A stretch of 40,761 bases of DNA from Pseudomonadota bacterium (GCA_023399465.1 JAEWPB010000032.1:1-40761); one strand, 5' to 3'; positions 16,459 to 24,112 are shown, counted from the stretch's first letter. Notes: generated from the letters alone by a model not told the origin. Translations and numbers: made by a program.

Positions 16459-17757
16459 TTAGCCACTTGCCTTCAGTGTCTGCAACTGGGGAGTGGACAG
16501 CGCGGAGACGATGTCGTCCATCGGGGCCAGTTGCTCGACAGGACCGATTGCCGAAAGCGTCGGAACGCGATCGAAGAACAAACGGCCGGCGAGGTCGGTG
16601 AGGCGGTCGGTGGTGATCCCGGCAAGCCGCTCCATCAGTTCCTGGTTGGGAATGGGGCGACCGTAGAGCATCATCTGGCGGGCGATCTGTCCGGCACGGG
16701 CGGCCGGGCTTTCCTGGCCCATCAGCAACTGGGCGCGGATCTGCGCCCGGGCGCGCTCGATCTCCTGCTGCTCGATGCAGTCGGAGGCCTTGCGCAGTTC
16801 GTTGACGATCACGGGCACCAGTTCCGGCAGGTTGTCGCCGCTGGTGGCGGCATGGATGCCGAAAATGCCGGTATCGGAAAAGCCCCAGTGGAAGGCGTAG
16901 ACCGAATAGCACAGGCCGCGGATCTCGCGGATCTCCTGGAACAGTCGCGAGGACATGCCGCCGCCGAGGATGTTGGCGAGGATCTGCGAGCAGTAGAAGT
17001 CGCGCATGTGATAGGCGCGGCCTTCGAAGCCGAGCAGGACCTGCGCGTCCATCAGGTCGCGGCTTTCGCGCACCTCGCCGCCGGTGTAGAGGGCTGTCTC
17101 GTTGACGGGGGTCGCGGACGGCTTCGTCGGCAGGCTCGCGAAGCGCTTCTCCACCTCGCGCACGAAGGCCTCGTGCTTGACCGCGCCGGCGGCCACCACG
17201 AACATCCGGTCGGTGGTGTAGTTGCGCGAGAGATAGCCGCGGATGTCGTTCGAGGAGAAGGAGAGCACCGTGTCGGGCGTGCCGAGGATCGGCCGGCCGA
17301 TGGTCTGGTCGCGATAGGCTATTTCCGAGAAGCGGTCGAAGACCACGTCATCGGGCGTGTCGTCAGCGGCGCCGATTTCCTGCAGGATGACGTTCTTCTC
17401 GCGGGCCAGTTCGTCCTCGTCGAAGGCCGATTCCGTCAGGATGTCGGCGAGGATGTCGACGGCCAGCGGTACGTGGTCCTTCAGAACCCGGGCATAGTAG
17501 GAGGTGGTTTCCGTCGAGGTTGCGGCGTTGACTTCGCCGCCGACATTCTCGATTTCCTCGGCGATCTGGCGCGCAGTTCGCCGGGCGGTGCCCTTGAAGG
17601 CCATGTGTTCCAGAAGATGGGCGATGCCGTGTTCTTCCGGAGTTTCGTTGCGCGAACCCGACTTGATCCACACCCCGAGAGCGACGCTCTCGAGATGCGG
17701 CATTGCCTCTGTCACGACTGTCAACCCGGACGCAAGCCGGGTGCACTCAACTTTCAT
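16459..17757 (-). CDS. M16 family zinc peptidase (mitochondrial processing peptidase-like)
   Basis: A 432-residue inverzincin with the inverted zinc motif H47-L-L-E50-H51 in GIAHLLEHMAFKGT and the distal glutamate in KNVILQEIGAADD. The C-terminal half (GGGMSSRLFQEIREIRGLCYSVYAF) is the second M16 domain with the glycine-rich loop and R/Y pair. This single-chain, catalytically complete form is close to the beta subunit of the mitochondrial processing peptidase, which came from such alphaproteobacterial enzymes. It lies 21 bases after thrC on the same strand, a common rhizobial arrangement. No signal peptide. The substrates are unknown. Confidence 0.95.
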   Translation of the reverse strand: MKVECTRLASGLTVVTEAMPHLESVALGVWIKSGSRNETPEEHGIAHLLEHMAFKGTARRTARQIAEEIENVGGEVNAATSTETTSYYARVLKDHVPLAVDILADILTESAFDEDELAREKNVILQEIGAADDTPDDVVFDRFSEIAYRDQTIGRPILGTPDTVLSFSSNDIRGYLSRNYTTDRMFVVAAGAVKHEAFVREVEKRFASLPTKPSATPVNETALYTGGEVRESRDLMDAQVLLGFEGRAYHMRDFYCSQILANILGGGMSSRLFQEIREIRGLCYSVYAFHWGFSDTGIFGIHAATSGDNLPELVPVIVNELRKASDCIEQQEIERARAQIRAQLLMGQESPAARAGQIARQMMLYGRPIPNQELMERLAGITTDRLTDLAGRLFFDRVPTLSAIGPVEQLAPMDDIVSALSTPQLQTLKASG

Positions 17758-17778
17758 GATTTTTCTTTCCGCGCGTCG

Positions 17779-19176
17779 TTAAGCTCGCGCCCGCGCACGC
17801 TCGCCGATAAAGATTTCAACGGCCTTAAGCTCTGGTTCCAGAACGTCGAAGCGCTCCTCCCTGTCCATCAGATCAGCAAGCCACGACGGAAGCGCCGGGT
17901 CAATACCGCTTGCCGATTTTACCGCGGCGGGGAACTTGGCCGGATGGGCGGTGGCAAGCGTCACCATCGGGGCATTCGGGCGCTCGAACTTCTTGGCAAC
18001 GAAGACGCCGACGGCGGTGTGCGGGTCGAGAAGGTAGCCGGTTTCGGCAAGCGTCTCGCGGATCGTGGCTGCCACCTGCTTTTCGCTGGCGCGGCCGGCG
18101 CGGAAGTCGCGGCGGATGAACTTCAGGGCCTCGGTTTCGATCTCGAAGGCGCCGGATTGCTTCAGCCCGTTCATCGCGGTGCGGATCGCGGCTGCGTCGC
18201 GGCCATAGGCTTCGAAAAGCAGGCGCTCGAAATTCGAGGAAATCTGGATGTCCATCGACGGCGAGGTTGTGGCGGCGACGGACCGCATCTCGTAGCGGCC
18301 GGTCTTCAGCGTGCGGGCGAGGATGTCGTTCTCGTTGGTGGCGACGACCAGCTTGTCGATCGGCAGGCCCATGCGCTTGGCGACGTATCCGGCGAAGATG
18401 TCGCCGAAATTGCCGGTGGGCACCGTGAACGAGATCTTGCGATCCGGGCCGCCAAGCGCGACCGCGGTGGAGAAGTAGTAGACCACCTGCGCCATGATGC
18501 GGGCCCAGTTGATCGAGTTGACGCCGGAAAGCCTGACGCCGTCACGGAAGGGGGCGTCGTTGAACATCGCCTTCACTAGGTTCTGGCAGTCGTCGAAATT
18601 GCCCTTGATGGCGAGCGCATGGACATTTGCGGCCGTGGAGGTGGTCATCTGGTGCTGCTGCACCGGCGAGACCTTGCCATGCGGGAAGAGGATGAAGATG
18701 TCGGTACGGTCGCGCCCGGCAAAGGCGTCGATCGCCGCGCCGCCGGTGTCGCCGGAGGTGGCGCCGACGATGGTCGCCCGTTCGCCGCGCTCGGCGAGCG
18801 CATAATCCATCAGCCGCGCCAGGAGCTGCATCGCCACGTCCTTGAAGGCGAGCGTGGTGCCGTGGAACAGTTCCATGACGAAGGAATTCGGGCCGGTCTG
18901 GATGAGGGGCGCGATCGCCGGATGCTTGAAGGTGGCATAGGCCTCGTCGATCATCGCGCGGAACTTGTCTGCCGGGATCTCGCCGTCGACGAAGGGGCTG
19001 AGCACGGTGAAGGCGATTTCCTGGTAGGACTTGCCGCGCAGCGCACGGATTTCCTTCTTGCTCAGCGTCGGCCATTCGCTCGGCACGTAAAGACCACCGT
19101 CCCGTGCCAGGCCGGCGAGCAGCGCGTCACAGAAGCCAAGGGAAGGGGCCTCGCCCCGGGTTGAGATATATTCCAC
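17779..19176 (-). CDS. thrC: Threonine synthase
   Basis: A PLP enzyme converting O-phosphohomoserine to threonine, completing the step prepared by ThrB elsewhere in the window. It has 465 residues, the long ThrC type. The PLP lysine is K112 in GTTLAFKDVAMQ; the phosphate-binding SGDTGGAAIDAF and the substrate-binding TGNFGDIFAGY are visible. The start is a GTG at 19176 with AAGGAT seven bases before it (MEYISTRGEAPS). It is probably the first gene of the minus-strand cluster thrC, M16 peptidase, acetyltransferase, GGDEF/EAL. Confidence 0.97.
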   Translation of the reverse strand: MEYISTRGEAPSLGFCDALLAGLARDGGLYVPSEWPTLSKKEIRALRGKSYQEIAFTVLSPFVDGEIPADKFRAMIDEAYATFKHPAIAPLIQTGPNSFVMELFHGTTLAFKDVAMQLLARLMDYALAERGERATIVGATSGDTGGAAIDAFAGRDRTDIFILFPHGKVSPVQQHQMTTSTAANVHALAIKGNFDDCQNLVKAMFNDAPFRDGVRLSGVNSINWARIMAQVVYYFSTAVALGGPDRKISFTVPTGNFGDIFAGYVAKRMGLPIDKLVVATNENDILARTLKTGRYEMRSVAATTSPSMDIQISSNFERLLFEAYGRDAAAIRTAMNGLKQSGAFEIETEALKFIRRDFRAGRASEKQVAATIRETLAETGYLLDPHTAVGVFVAKKFERPNAPMVTLATAHPAKFPAAVKSASGIDPALPSWLADLMDREERFDVLEPELKAVEIFIGERARARA

Positions 19177-19492
19177 GACGTCGATCCTTGATCTCTTAAT
19201 AGCTTATGGCGGCCAGGCCCTTGAAATTCGATGCGAAAACCGGCCCGCATGCGCGTGTCATGCCTCGTCGGTGCGGCCCGCTCCCCATGGCACATGCGTT
19301 GCCGGACCCCAACCTGTGGGCGGTGCCGGCTATCGAGCTGTGCGTAAAAGATGAAAAGTGGATCAAAACGGTGCATTACCCAATCGATTTTTCGCAGCGC
19401 CGCTGGTATAGACCATCGCCGCGGGTGATGAAAAGGCCCGGAAACAAGGTTTGCAACCGGTCTATGTCCGGAATGTGGAGGATGGCAGTATC
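19177..19492. promoter_or_regulatory. Divergent thrC / lipoprotein promoter region
   Basis: A 316-base gap without a gene between the divergent thrC and lipoprotein genes. It should hold both promoters. On the plus strand TATAGA at 19407-19412 is a possible -10, but no clear -35 stands 17 bases before it. GGAGG at 19477-19481 is the ribosome site of the lipoprotein. I see no leader peptide rich in threonine or isoleucine that would point to attenuation of thrC. Confidence 0.4.
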
Positions 19493-20062
19493 GTGTTTGG
19501 TAAGGTTTCTCGCGTTCTCGTGTCTGCGTCGGTACTGGCTATCATTGCAGGTTGTTCCACCTCTGGCGAAGGGCCGACGGCCCGCGACCGCAGCCGCGTC
19601 AAGCCGGTCGTCCCGGCTGCCGGCGCCGGTCCGACAGGCGACATCGTCGAAGGAAGTTGCCCGGTCGTCGTGCTGCGCGATGGCACCGCCTTCCTCAGGA
19701 CCTACGCCCGCGGCGGCCAGGATGATCCGCAGAAGGTCGTATATCAGGCGTCGCTGGCCGACACGACCCGCAACTGCACCATCAACGAGAGCACGCTGAA
19801 CATCACCGTGATGGCTCAGGGCCGCCTCGTGCTCGGTCCGGAAGGTGCTCCCGGCCGCTACAAGCTGCCGATCCGCGTCGCCGTGGTCGACAACCAGACG
19901 ACACTCTATTCCGAGCTGACCCAGTTCGAGGTGGATGTTCCTGCAGGGTCGAGCTCGACGCAGTTCCTGTTCACCAAGGCCAACGTGGCGATCCCCGGCG
20001 GCGCCGGCAGGCAGGCCAAGGTCTTCCTCGGCTTTGACGAAGGCCCTTACAACACCAAGTAA
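19493..20062 (+). CDS. Lipoprotein of unknown function
   Basis: A 189-residue protein with a lipoprotein signal ending in IIAGC (C21 lipidated). After a short linker (STSGEGPTARDRSRVKP) the mature part is rich in beta strands: a sequence with two cysteines (SCPVVVLRD and NCTINES), followed by strands such as LPIRVAVVDNQTTLYS and a final GFDEGPYNTK. The start is the GTG at 19493, 11 bases after GGAGG. I do not recognise a named domain; it resembles conserved rhizobial outer-membrane lipoproteins only by general plan. It is divergent from thrC and convergent with a HAD gene. Confidence 0.82.
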   Translation: MFGKVSRVLVSASVLAIIAGCSTSGEGPTARDRSRVKPVVPAAGAGPTGDIVEGSCPVVVLRDGTAFLRTYARGGQDDPQKVVYQASLADTTRNCTINESTLNITVMAQGRLVLGPEGAPGRYKLPIRVAVVDNQTTLYSELTQFEVDVPAGSSSTQFLFTKANVAIPGGAGRQAKVFLGFDEGPYNTK

Positions 20063-20132
20063 GACCGCCATGGCGTGAGATGCGTCCGGCCCCTTGTGCT
20101 GACGGGCCGGGCCCCAACATCCGCTCGACGTT

Positions 20133-20149
20133 GCGGGCGAGGCGCCCGC
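20133..20149. terminator. Hairpin between lipoprotein and HAD genes
   Basis: GCGGGCG (20133-20139) and CGCCCGC (20143-20149) pair perfectly around a three-base loop, with GCCGTTTCGG after it. It lies between convergent genes. A proper T-run is lacking, so termination is only likely. Confidence 0.5.
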
Positions 20150-20247
20150 GCCGTTTCGGCAATCAGCATATCAATCTTGAAATTGAGCATCGGGCGAGAT
20201 CGCCCATAATGCCCGCCCGCGCACTCAAACCGCAGGGGCGACGAAGA

Positions 20248-20934
20248 TCAGACGCCGGCCCATTCGGAAAAGGCGTCGACCATGCCCGGTAGATCGGTCA
20301 TGCGCGAGATCACCGTTTCCGCGCCTGCATCGGTCAGCAGGTCGGCGTGCGAGGGGTAGGTATGCGAGCCGCCGGTGAAGCCGATCACGCGCATCCCTGC
20401 GGCGCGGGCCGCATTCACGCCGTGCACGGAATCCTCGATGACCAGGCAGCGTGACGGCGCCGTTCCGAACTGCTTGGCGCCATGCAGGTAGATGTCCGGC
20501 TTCGGCTTGACGCGATCGGGGCCGAGATCCTTGGCGGAATAGATATGCGACTGGAAGACGTCGCGGAGGCCGACCTTGCTCAGCATCAGGTTCAGGCGCT
20601 CGGAACTGGAATTCGAGCAGATGGCGCGCTTTTGCGTCAGCCGGGACAGCGCGAACTTCACGCCATCGATGATCTGGACCTCGCGTGCGAGCCTCTCGTC
20701 GAGCAGCTTTTCCGACTGGTCGAGAAGTGAGGCAGACAGGGGAATGTCAGCTTCCTTCTCGATGGCGAACAGGATGTTCTGCCAGGTCATGCCGGCGAAA
20801 CGGATGCACATTTCCTCGCTCGAGATAGGATAACCGGCTTCGGTCAGAAGCTTCGATTCCACGTCCGCCGCGATGATCTCGGAATCGACCAGAACGCCGT
20901 CACAGTCGAATAGAATGAGGTCGAAGCCGCTCAT
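20248..20934 (-). CDS. HAD superfamily phosphatase (beta-phosphoglucomutase-like)
   Basis: A 228-residue HAD hydrolase of subfamily IA. All motifs are visible: motif I FDCDGVLVDSE (nucleophile D10 and D12), motif II ICSNSSSERL, motif III lysine in KPKPDIYLHGAK, and motif IV CLVIEDSVHGVNAA. The helical cap between motifs I and II has the size used for small phosphosugars. The substrate cannot be read from sequence; 6-phosphogluconate or other sugar phosphates are typical for this group. It lies 99 bases downstream of the ArsR-type regulator on the same strand and could be its operon partner. Confidence 0.9.
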   Translation of the reverse strand: MSGFDLILFDCDGVLVDSEIIAADVESKLLTEAGYPISSEEMCIRFAGMTWQNILFAIEKEADIPLSASLLDQSEKLLDERLAREVQIIDGVKFALSRLTQKRAICSNSSSERLNLMLSKVGLRDVFQSHIYSAKDLGPDRVKPKPDIYLHGAKQFGTAPSRCLVIEDSVHGVNAARAAGMRVIGFTGGSHTYPSHADLLTDAGAETVISRMTDLPGMVDAFSEWAGV

Positions 20935-21033
20935 GCCGTATTTCCCGCTGATTTAATGGATTTAGACGGCTCTCCTACACGACGCGGCCGCAAAGGACAA
21001 TGTCCGAATTCGGCTTGCTGCCATGCCGGCGGT

Positions 21034-21714
21034 TCACACCGGGAAGAGGCGGTTGAAGTGCCGTTCGCCCTCGGGGCTGAAGGCGACCGTGCGGGTGCCG
21101 GCGATGCGCCGGGCCCAGTGTTGTTCGAGAAAATGCGACAGCAGCGCCTTGCCGAGCGACCCGGCAAGATGCGTACGGCGTTCGCTCCAGTCGAGGCAGG
21201 CGCGGCACATCGGCCGGCGCAGCGTCTTCAGTGCGGGAACATCGATGCCGATGTCGAGCAGCCGTCTTTCGCCATCGGCGGTAAGCGCCAGATTTTCACC
21301 CTCGCTTGAAATCGCCCCCTGCGCCACGAGGCTGTCCAGCATCCGCACGCCAAGATCGCCGGCGAGATGATCGTAGCAGATCCGCGCCTTGCGCAGCGCC
21401 GGATCCCTCGGCCCGGGCTGGCTGCGCAGATGCCCGCGGTTGGCCGCAAAGCCCATGATGCCTTCCAGCATGCGCCCGACCGCCTCGTCTGCAAGGGCGA
21501 AATAGCGGTGACGGCCCTGCTTGCGCGGAACGACGAGGCCGCCGGCTTCCAGTCGCGCGAGATGCGTACTGGCGGTCTGCGGCGTGATGCCGGCGGTTTC
21601 GGCAAGCTCGGTCGCGGTCAGCGCCCTGCCGGCCATCAATGCCGACAGCATGTTTGCGCGGGCCGGATCTCCGATCAGCGCGCCGATCCGCGCGATGTCT
21701 GGTCCTTCCTTCAT
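21034..21714 (-). CDS. ArsR-type winged-helix transcriptional regulator
   Basis: A 226-residue regulator with an N-terminal winged helix (about 8-85): LTATELAETAGITPQTASTH is the helix-turn-helix and GRHRYFAL the wing. The C-terminal half carries the conserved block MCRACLDWSERRTHLAGSLG, with a CxxC that could bind a metal or sense redox state. It lacks the ELCVC metal site of classical ArsR. The ATG at 21714 gives MKEGPDIARIGALIGDPAR; a longer reading upstream would run through the operator. A perfect palindrome begins one base upstream, so autoregulation is likely, with the divergent NIPSNAP-ABM pair as targets. Confidence 0.9.
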   Translation of the reverse strand: MKEGPDIARIGALIGDPARANMLSALMAGRALTATELAETAGITPQTASTHLARLEAGGLVVPRKQGRHRYFALADEAVGRMLEGIMGFAANRGHLRSQPGPRDPALRKARICYDHLAGDLGVRMLDSLVAQGAISSEGENLALTADGERRLLDIGIDVPALKTLRRPMCRACLDWSERRTHLAGSLGKALLSHFLEQHWARRIAGTRTVAFSPEGERHFNRLFPV

Positions 21715-21715
21715 G

Positions 21716-21733
21716 CTTCGATCGTAATCGAAG
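21716..21733. promoter_or_regulatory. Palindromic operator between the arsR-type gene and NIPSNAP gene
   Basis: CTTCGAT-CGTA-ATCGAAG is a perfect seven-base inverted repeat with a four-base spacer. It abuts the regulator's start codon and lies 57 bases before the NIPSNAP start, the natural place for an operator bound by the dimeric ArsR-type protein and controlling both directions. Binding is inferred. Confidence 0.7.
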
Positions 21734-21790
21734 TATCGGCAGCCGGCAATGTGAGAGAAGGGGCGTGGCAACAGCAGGAAGGGAGCCGCC

Positions 21791-22120
21791 ATGATCACCT
21801 GTTTCATCCGCTACGAGATCGATCCGTTCCGCAGGGACGCCTTCGCTGACTACGCCCGCAACTGGGGGCAGGCGATACCGCGCTGCGGGACAGATCTGAT
21901 CGGCTATTTCGGACCGCACGAGGGTTCGGCGACGACCGCCTACGGCGTCTACAACATCGAGAGCCTCGCCGCCTACGAGGCCTATCGCCTGAGGCTTGCC
22001 GTCGATCCGCTGGGCCGCGAGAACTACGAATTCGCCAGGGCCGAGCGCTTCATCCTGAAGGAAGACCGCATCTTCCTGAAAAACATGTCCGCGCCGCATG
22101 CGCCGCTGGTGAAGCCATGA
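21791..22120 (+). CDS. NIPSNAP family protein
   Basis: A 109-residue protein with the NIPSNAP/dimeric alpha-beta barrel plan: RYEIDPFRRDAFADYARNW, then LIGYFGPHEGSATTAYGVYNIESLAAYEAYR and FARAERFILKEDRIFL. Members are small cytosolic proteins; some bacterial relatives act with monooxygenases or on reactive small molecules, but no reaction is established. A GGAAGGGAG ribosome site precedes the ATG at 21791. Its stop overlaps the next gene's start (ATGA), and both barrel proteins may work as a pair. Probably controlled by the divergent ArsR-type protein. Confidence 0.9.
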   Translation: MITCFIRYEIDPFRRDAFADYARNWGQAIPRCGTDLIGYFGPHEGSATTAYGVYNIESLAAYEAYRLRLAVDPLGRENYEFARAERFILKEDRIFLKNMSAPHAPLVKP

Positions 22121-22467
22121 TCGCCGTCATCTTCGAAGTGACGCCCCATTCCGATACCCGAGGCGCCTATCTCGACACGGCGGCAAGTCTTCGGCCGCAT
22201 CTCGAAAGGATCGACGGCTTCATCTCGATCGAGCGGTTCGAAAGCCTGACGGCGCCGGGCAGGATCCTGTCGCTGTCCTTCTGGCGCGACGAGGAAGCGG
22301 TGGCGCGCTGGCGCAATCTTCCCGAACATCGCGCCGCCCAGCAGTCCGGAAGGGAAGGGGTTTTTGCCGACTACCGGCTTCGGGTGGCCGAAGTCGTCCG
22401 CGACTATGGCATGGCGGAGCGCGACCAGGCGCCGGCGGACAGCCGTGCAATCCACGCCGCATCATGA
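22117..22467 (+). CDS. Antibiotic biosynthesis monooxygenase (ABM) domain protein
   Basis: A 116-residue dimeric alpha-beta barrel protein: MIAVIFEVTPH, then LERIDGFISIERFESL, ILSLSFWRDEEAVARWRNLPEHRAAQ and DYRLRVAEVVRDYGM. The WRNLPEHR segment is typical of the cofactor-free ABM group (quinol monooxygenase-like; also heme-degrading relatives), though heme-binding residues cannot be assigned. It overlaps the NIPSNAP gene by four bases. A decayed second copy of this gene lies at 24000-24096, after bioY. The reaction is unknown. Confidence 0.9.
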   Translation: MIAVIFEVTPHSDTRGAYLDTAASLRPHLERIDGFISIERFESLTAPGRILSLSFWRDEEAVARWRNLPEHRAAQQSGREGVFADYRLRVAEVVRDYGMAERDQAPADSRAIHAAS

Positions 22468-22474
22468 TCTTGCC

Positions 22475-22500
22475 GCCCGGCTTGCCTCGACAAGCCGGGC
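22475..22500 (+). terminator. Hairpin between ABM gene and bioR
   Basis: GCCCGGCTTG (22475-22484) and CAAGCCGGGC (22491-22500) form a perfect ten-base stem with a six-base loop, eight bases after the ABM stop and ten bases before the bioR ATG. No T-run follows. It may stop or weaken readthrough into bioR. Confidence 0.6.
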
Positions 22501-22510
22501 ACCGCCGACT

Positions 22511-23191
22511 ATGCATGTCCAAATGCAGAAAGATCAGGACGATACCATTGCGAGCCGCATCAGTCGGGCCCTTGCCGAGCGCATCATTCATGGTGAACTC
22601 GTACCGGGCTCCCGTCTCGCCCAGGACCATATCGCCGAGGAGTTCGGTGCGAGCCATGTGCCGGTGCGCGAGGCCTTCCGTCGCCTCGAAGCGCAGGGCC
22701 TTGTCGTCAGCCTGCCGCGCCGCGGCGTCCGTGTTGCCTCGTTCGACCTGAAGCAGGTGCGCGAAGTGGCGGAGATGCGGGCGGCCCTCGAGGTTCTCGC
22801 TCTCAAGCATGCCGTGCCCAACATGACCCCTGATGTGCTCGATGCCGCCGAGCAGGCGGCGAGCGATGCCGATGCCGCAAGCGACGTGCGGTCCTGGGAA
22901 GAGGCGAACCGCCGCTTCCACCGGCTGATCGTCTCCCCCTGCGATATGCCGCGACTGCTTGCGGTCATAGACGACCTGCATGCAGTCAGCGCCCGCTTTC
23001 TCTTCATCGCCTGGCGGGCGGGCTGGGAGGCTCGGACCGACCACGACCACCGCGCCATCCTTTCTGCGCTCCGTCAGGGCAGGGCGTCCGACGCCTGCGC
23101 TATTCTTGAGCGGCATGTGCAGTGGATCGGCCGCGCGCCGATGCCGAAGGCTGGCGCCCGAAAGGACGAAGGCTTCGCCATCGTCGGCTAA
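22511..23191 (+). CDS. bioR: BioR, GntR-family regulator of biotin genes
   Basis: A 226-residue FadR-subfamily GntR regulator: winged helix at about 15-80 (IASRISRALAERIIHGELVPGSRL and HVPVREAFRRLEAQGLVV) and an all-helical FCD effector domain with the metal-binding histidines in NRRFHRLIV, DHDHRAIL and LERHVQW. Identification as BioR rests on context: the next gene is bioY, and the gap carries two perfect copies of the known BioR box TTATCTATAA (one reversed). BioR represses biotin synthesis and uptake genes in alphaproteobacteria. The start is ATG 22511; ATG 22523 is an alternative. No BioR box stands before bioR itself. Confidence 0.88.
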   Translation: MHVQMQKDQDDTIASRISRALAERIIHGELVPGSRLAQDHIAEEFGASHVPVREAFRRLEAQGLVVSLPRRGVRVASFDLKQVREVAEMRAALEVLALKHAVPNMTPDVLDAAEQAASDADAASDVRSWEEANRRFHRLIVSPCDMPRLLAVIDDLHAVSARFLFIAWRAGWEARTDHDHRAILSALRQGRASDACAILERHVQWIGRAPMPKAGARKDEGFAIVG

Positions 23192-23194
23192 AAA

Positions 23195-23204
23195 TTATAG
23201 ATAA
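23195..23204. promoter_or_regulatory. BioR box 1 (perfect)
   Basis: TTATAGATAA is the exact reverse complement of TTATCTATAA, the BioR consensus. It begins four bases after the last base of the bioR stop codon and lies 187 bases before the second perfect box. Confidence 0.8.
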
Positions 23205-23252
23205 AAAATGAAGTCAGCGATGATTTGCACAAGCTGTTGTCTTTGCTGCCTA

Positions 23253-23262
23253 TTATCTACCA
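23253..23262. promoter_or_regulatory. Degenerate BioR box
   Basis: TTATCTACCA matches eight of ten positions of the BioR box; one half is intact. It may be a weak auxiliary site or chance in an AT-rich gap. Confidence 0.35.
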
Positions 23263-23360
23263 TCTCGAATTTCTTTTTCCCTGATTGAAGGTCGCTTCTC
23301 CACGTCGCGGCATCGCATTCTGCCCATGCGGGCGGCCGTTGCGGCTTGTCTGGAATCAAA

Positions 23361-23370
23361 AAATAGATAA
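23361..23370. promoter_or_regulatory. Degenerate BioR box
   Basis: AAATAGATAA matches eight of ten positions of the reversed BioR box, 20 bases upstream of the perfect proximal box. Possible auxiliary site. Confidence 0.35.
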
Positions 23371-23390
23371 AAAGATTCGCGTGAAATAAA

Positions 23391-23400
23391 TTATCTATAA
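23391..23400. promoter_or_regulatory. BioR box 2 (perfect), operator of bioY
   Basis: TTATCTATAA matches the BioR consensus exactly. It ends 13 bases before the bioY start and directly abuts its ribosome site, so a bound repressor would block transcription at or just after its start. Confidence 0.88.
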
Positions 23401-23413
23401 AATGGAGATTCTG

Positions 23414-24001
23414 ATGGCTTCCTCTTCGTCCATGACCGGTCGTTTCGACCCGTTCGGTATCGCCGCGCGTCCGGCAGGCGTCCGTGCCGTCCTGGTACTC
23501 GCCGGTACGGCCGTGCTCGCGCTCGCTTCCCAGATTTCGGTGCCGATGGTGCCGGTTCCAATCACCATGCAGACTTTCGCGATCACCATGATCGGCGTGC
23601 TCTATGGCTGGCGTCTTGGTGCGGTGACCGTTCTGGCGTGGCTCGGCGAGGCCGCCATCGGCCTGCCGGTGCTGGCAAATGGGGCGGGCGGGCTTGCACC
23701 CTTCATGGGGCCGACCGCCGGTTATCTCGCGTCCTTCCCGATCATTGCAGCGCTGGTCGGCTTTCTCGCTGAAAAAGGATGGACGGGACAACGCGTCGTG
23801 CTCAGCTTTTCCGCGCACGCTCTCGCCAACCTGCTTTGCCTTGCAATCGGTGGCGCGTGGCTGATGGCGCTTCTCGGTTTTGAAAAGGGTCTCGCTTTCG
23901 GCGTGACGCCCTTCATCCTCGGCGCCGTCCTGAAGTCGGCCCTGGCTGCCGCCGTTCTGATGGCGATCGGACGTCGTTTCGTGACCGTACGAGAAGACTG
24001 A
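23414..24001 (+). CDS. bioY: BioY, biotin uptake transporter S component
   Basis: A 195-residue membrane protein with six helices that binds and imports biotin, alone or with an energy-coupling-factor ATPase. The family core is clear: ASQISVPMVPVPITMQTFAITMIGVLYGWRLGA, then GLPVLANGAGGLAPFMGPTAGYL and a final helix GAVLKSALAAAVLMAIG. ATG 23414 is chosen over ATG 23402 because GGAG stands six bases before it. No ecfA or ecfT gene is in the window. The stop codon coincides with the first bases of a decayed ABM gene copy, so the last few residues (VRED) may come from that junction. Confidence 0.95.
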   Translation: MASSSSMTGRFDPFGIAARPAGVRAVLVLAGTAVLALASQISVPMVPVPITMQTFAITMIGVLYGWRLGAVTVLAWLGEAAIGLPVLANGAGGLAPFMGPTAGYLASFPIIAALVGFLAEKGWTGQRVVLSFSAHALANLLCLAIGGAWLMALLGFEKGLAFGVTPFILGAVLKSALAAAVLMAIGRRFVTVRED

Positions 24002-24096
24002 CGGCTTCATCTCGAGCCGACTATCGCCTGCGGGTGGCGGAGGTCGTCCGCGACTATGGCATGACGGAGCGAGATGAGGTGCCGGTGGATCGCTGA
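24000..24096 (+). pseudogene. Remnant of a second ABM gene
   Basis: Two blocks match the intact ABM gene at 22117-22467. Bases 24000-24015 are identical to 22213-22228 (coding for DGFIS). Bases 24016-24090 match 22366-22440 at 63 of 75 positions and read DYRLRVAEVVRDYGMTERDE, closing with a TGA at 24094-24096. The 137 bases between the blocks are missing, which breaks the frame, and everything upstream of the first block is gone. No start codon remains, so it is a dead fragment. The differences favour third codon positions, so the copy diverged while still functional. Confidence 0.85.
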
Positions 24097-24112
24097 AGCG
24101 ATCCGCCGGGCA

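Noticed and set aside
16375..18579. A 734-codon plus-strand frame across the M16 peptidase and thrC
   Set aside because: Antisense shadow; both minus-strand genes have all catalytic motifs.
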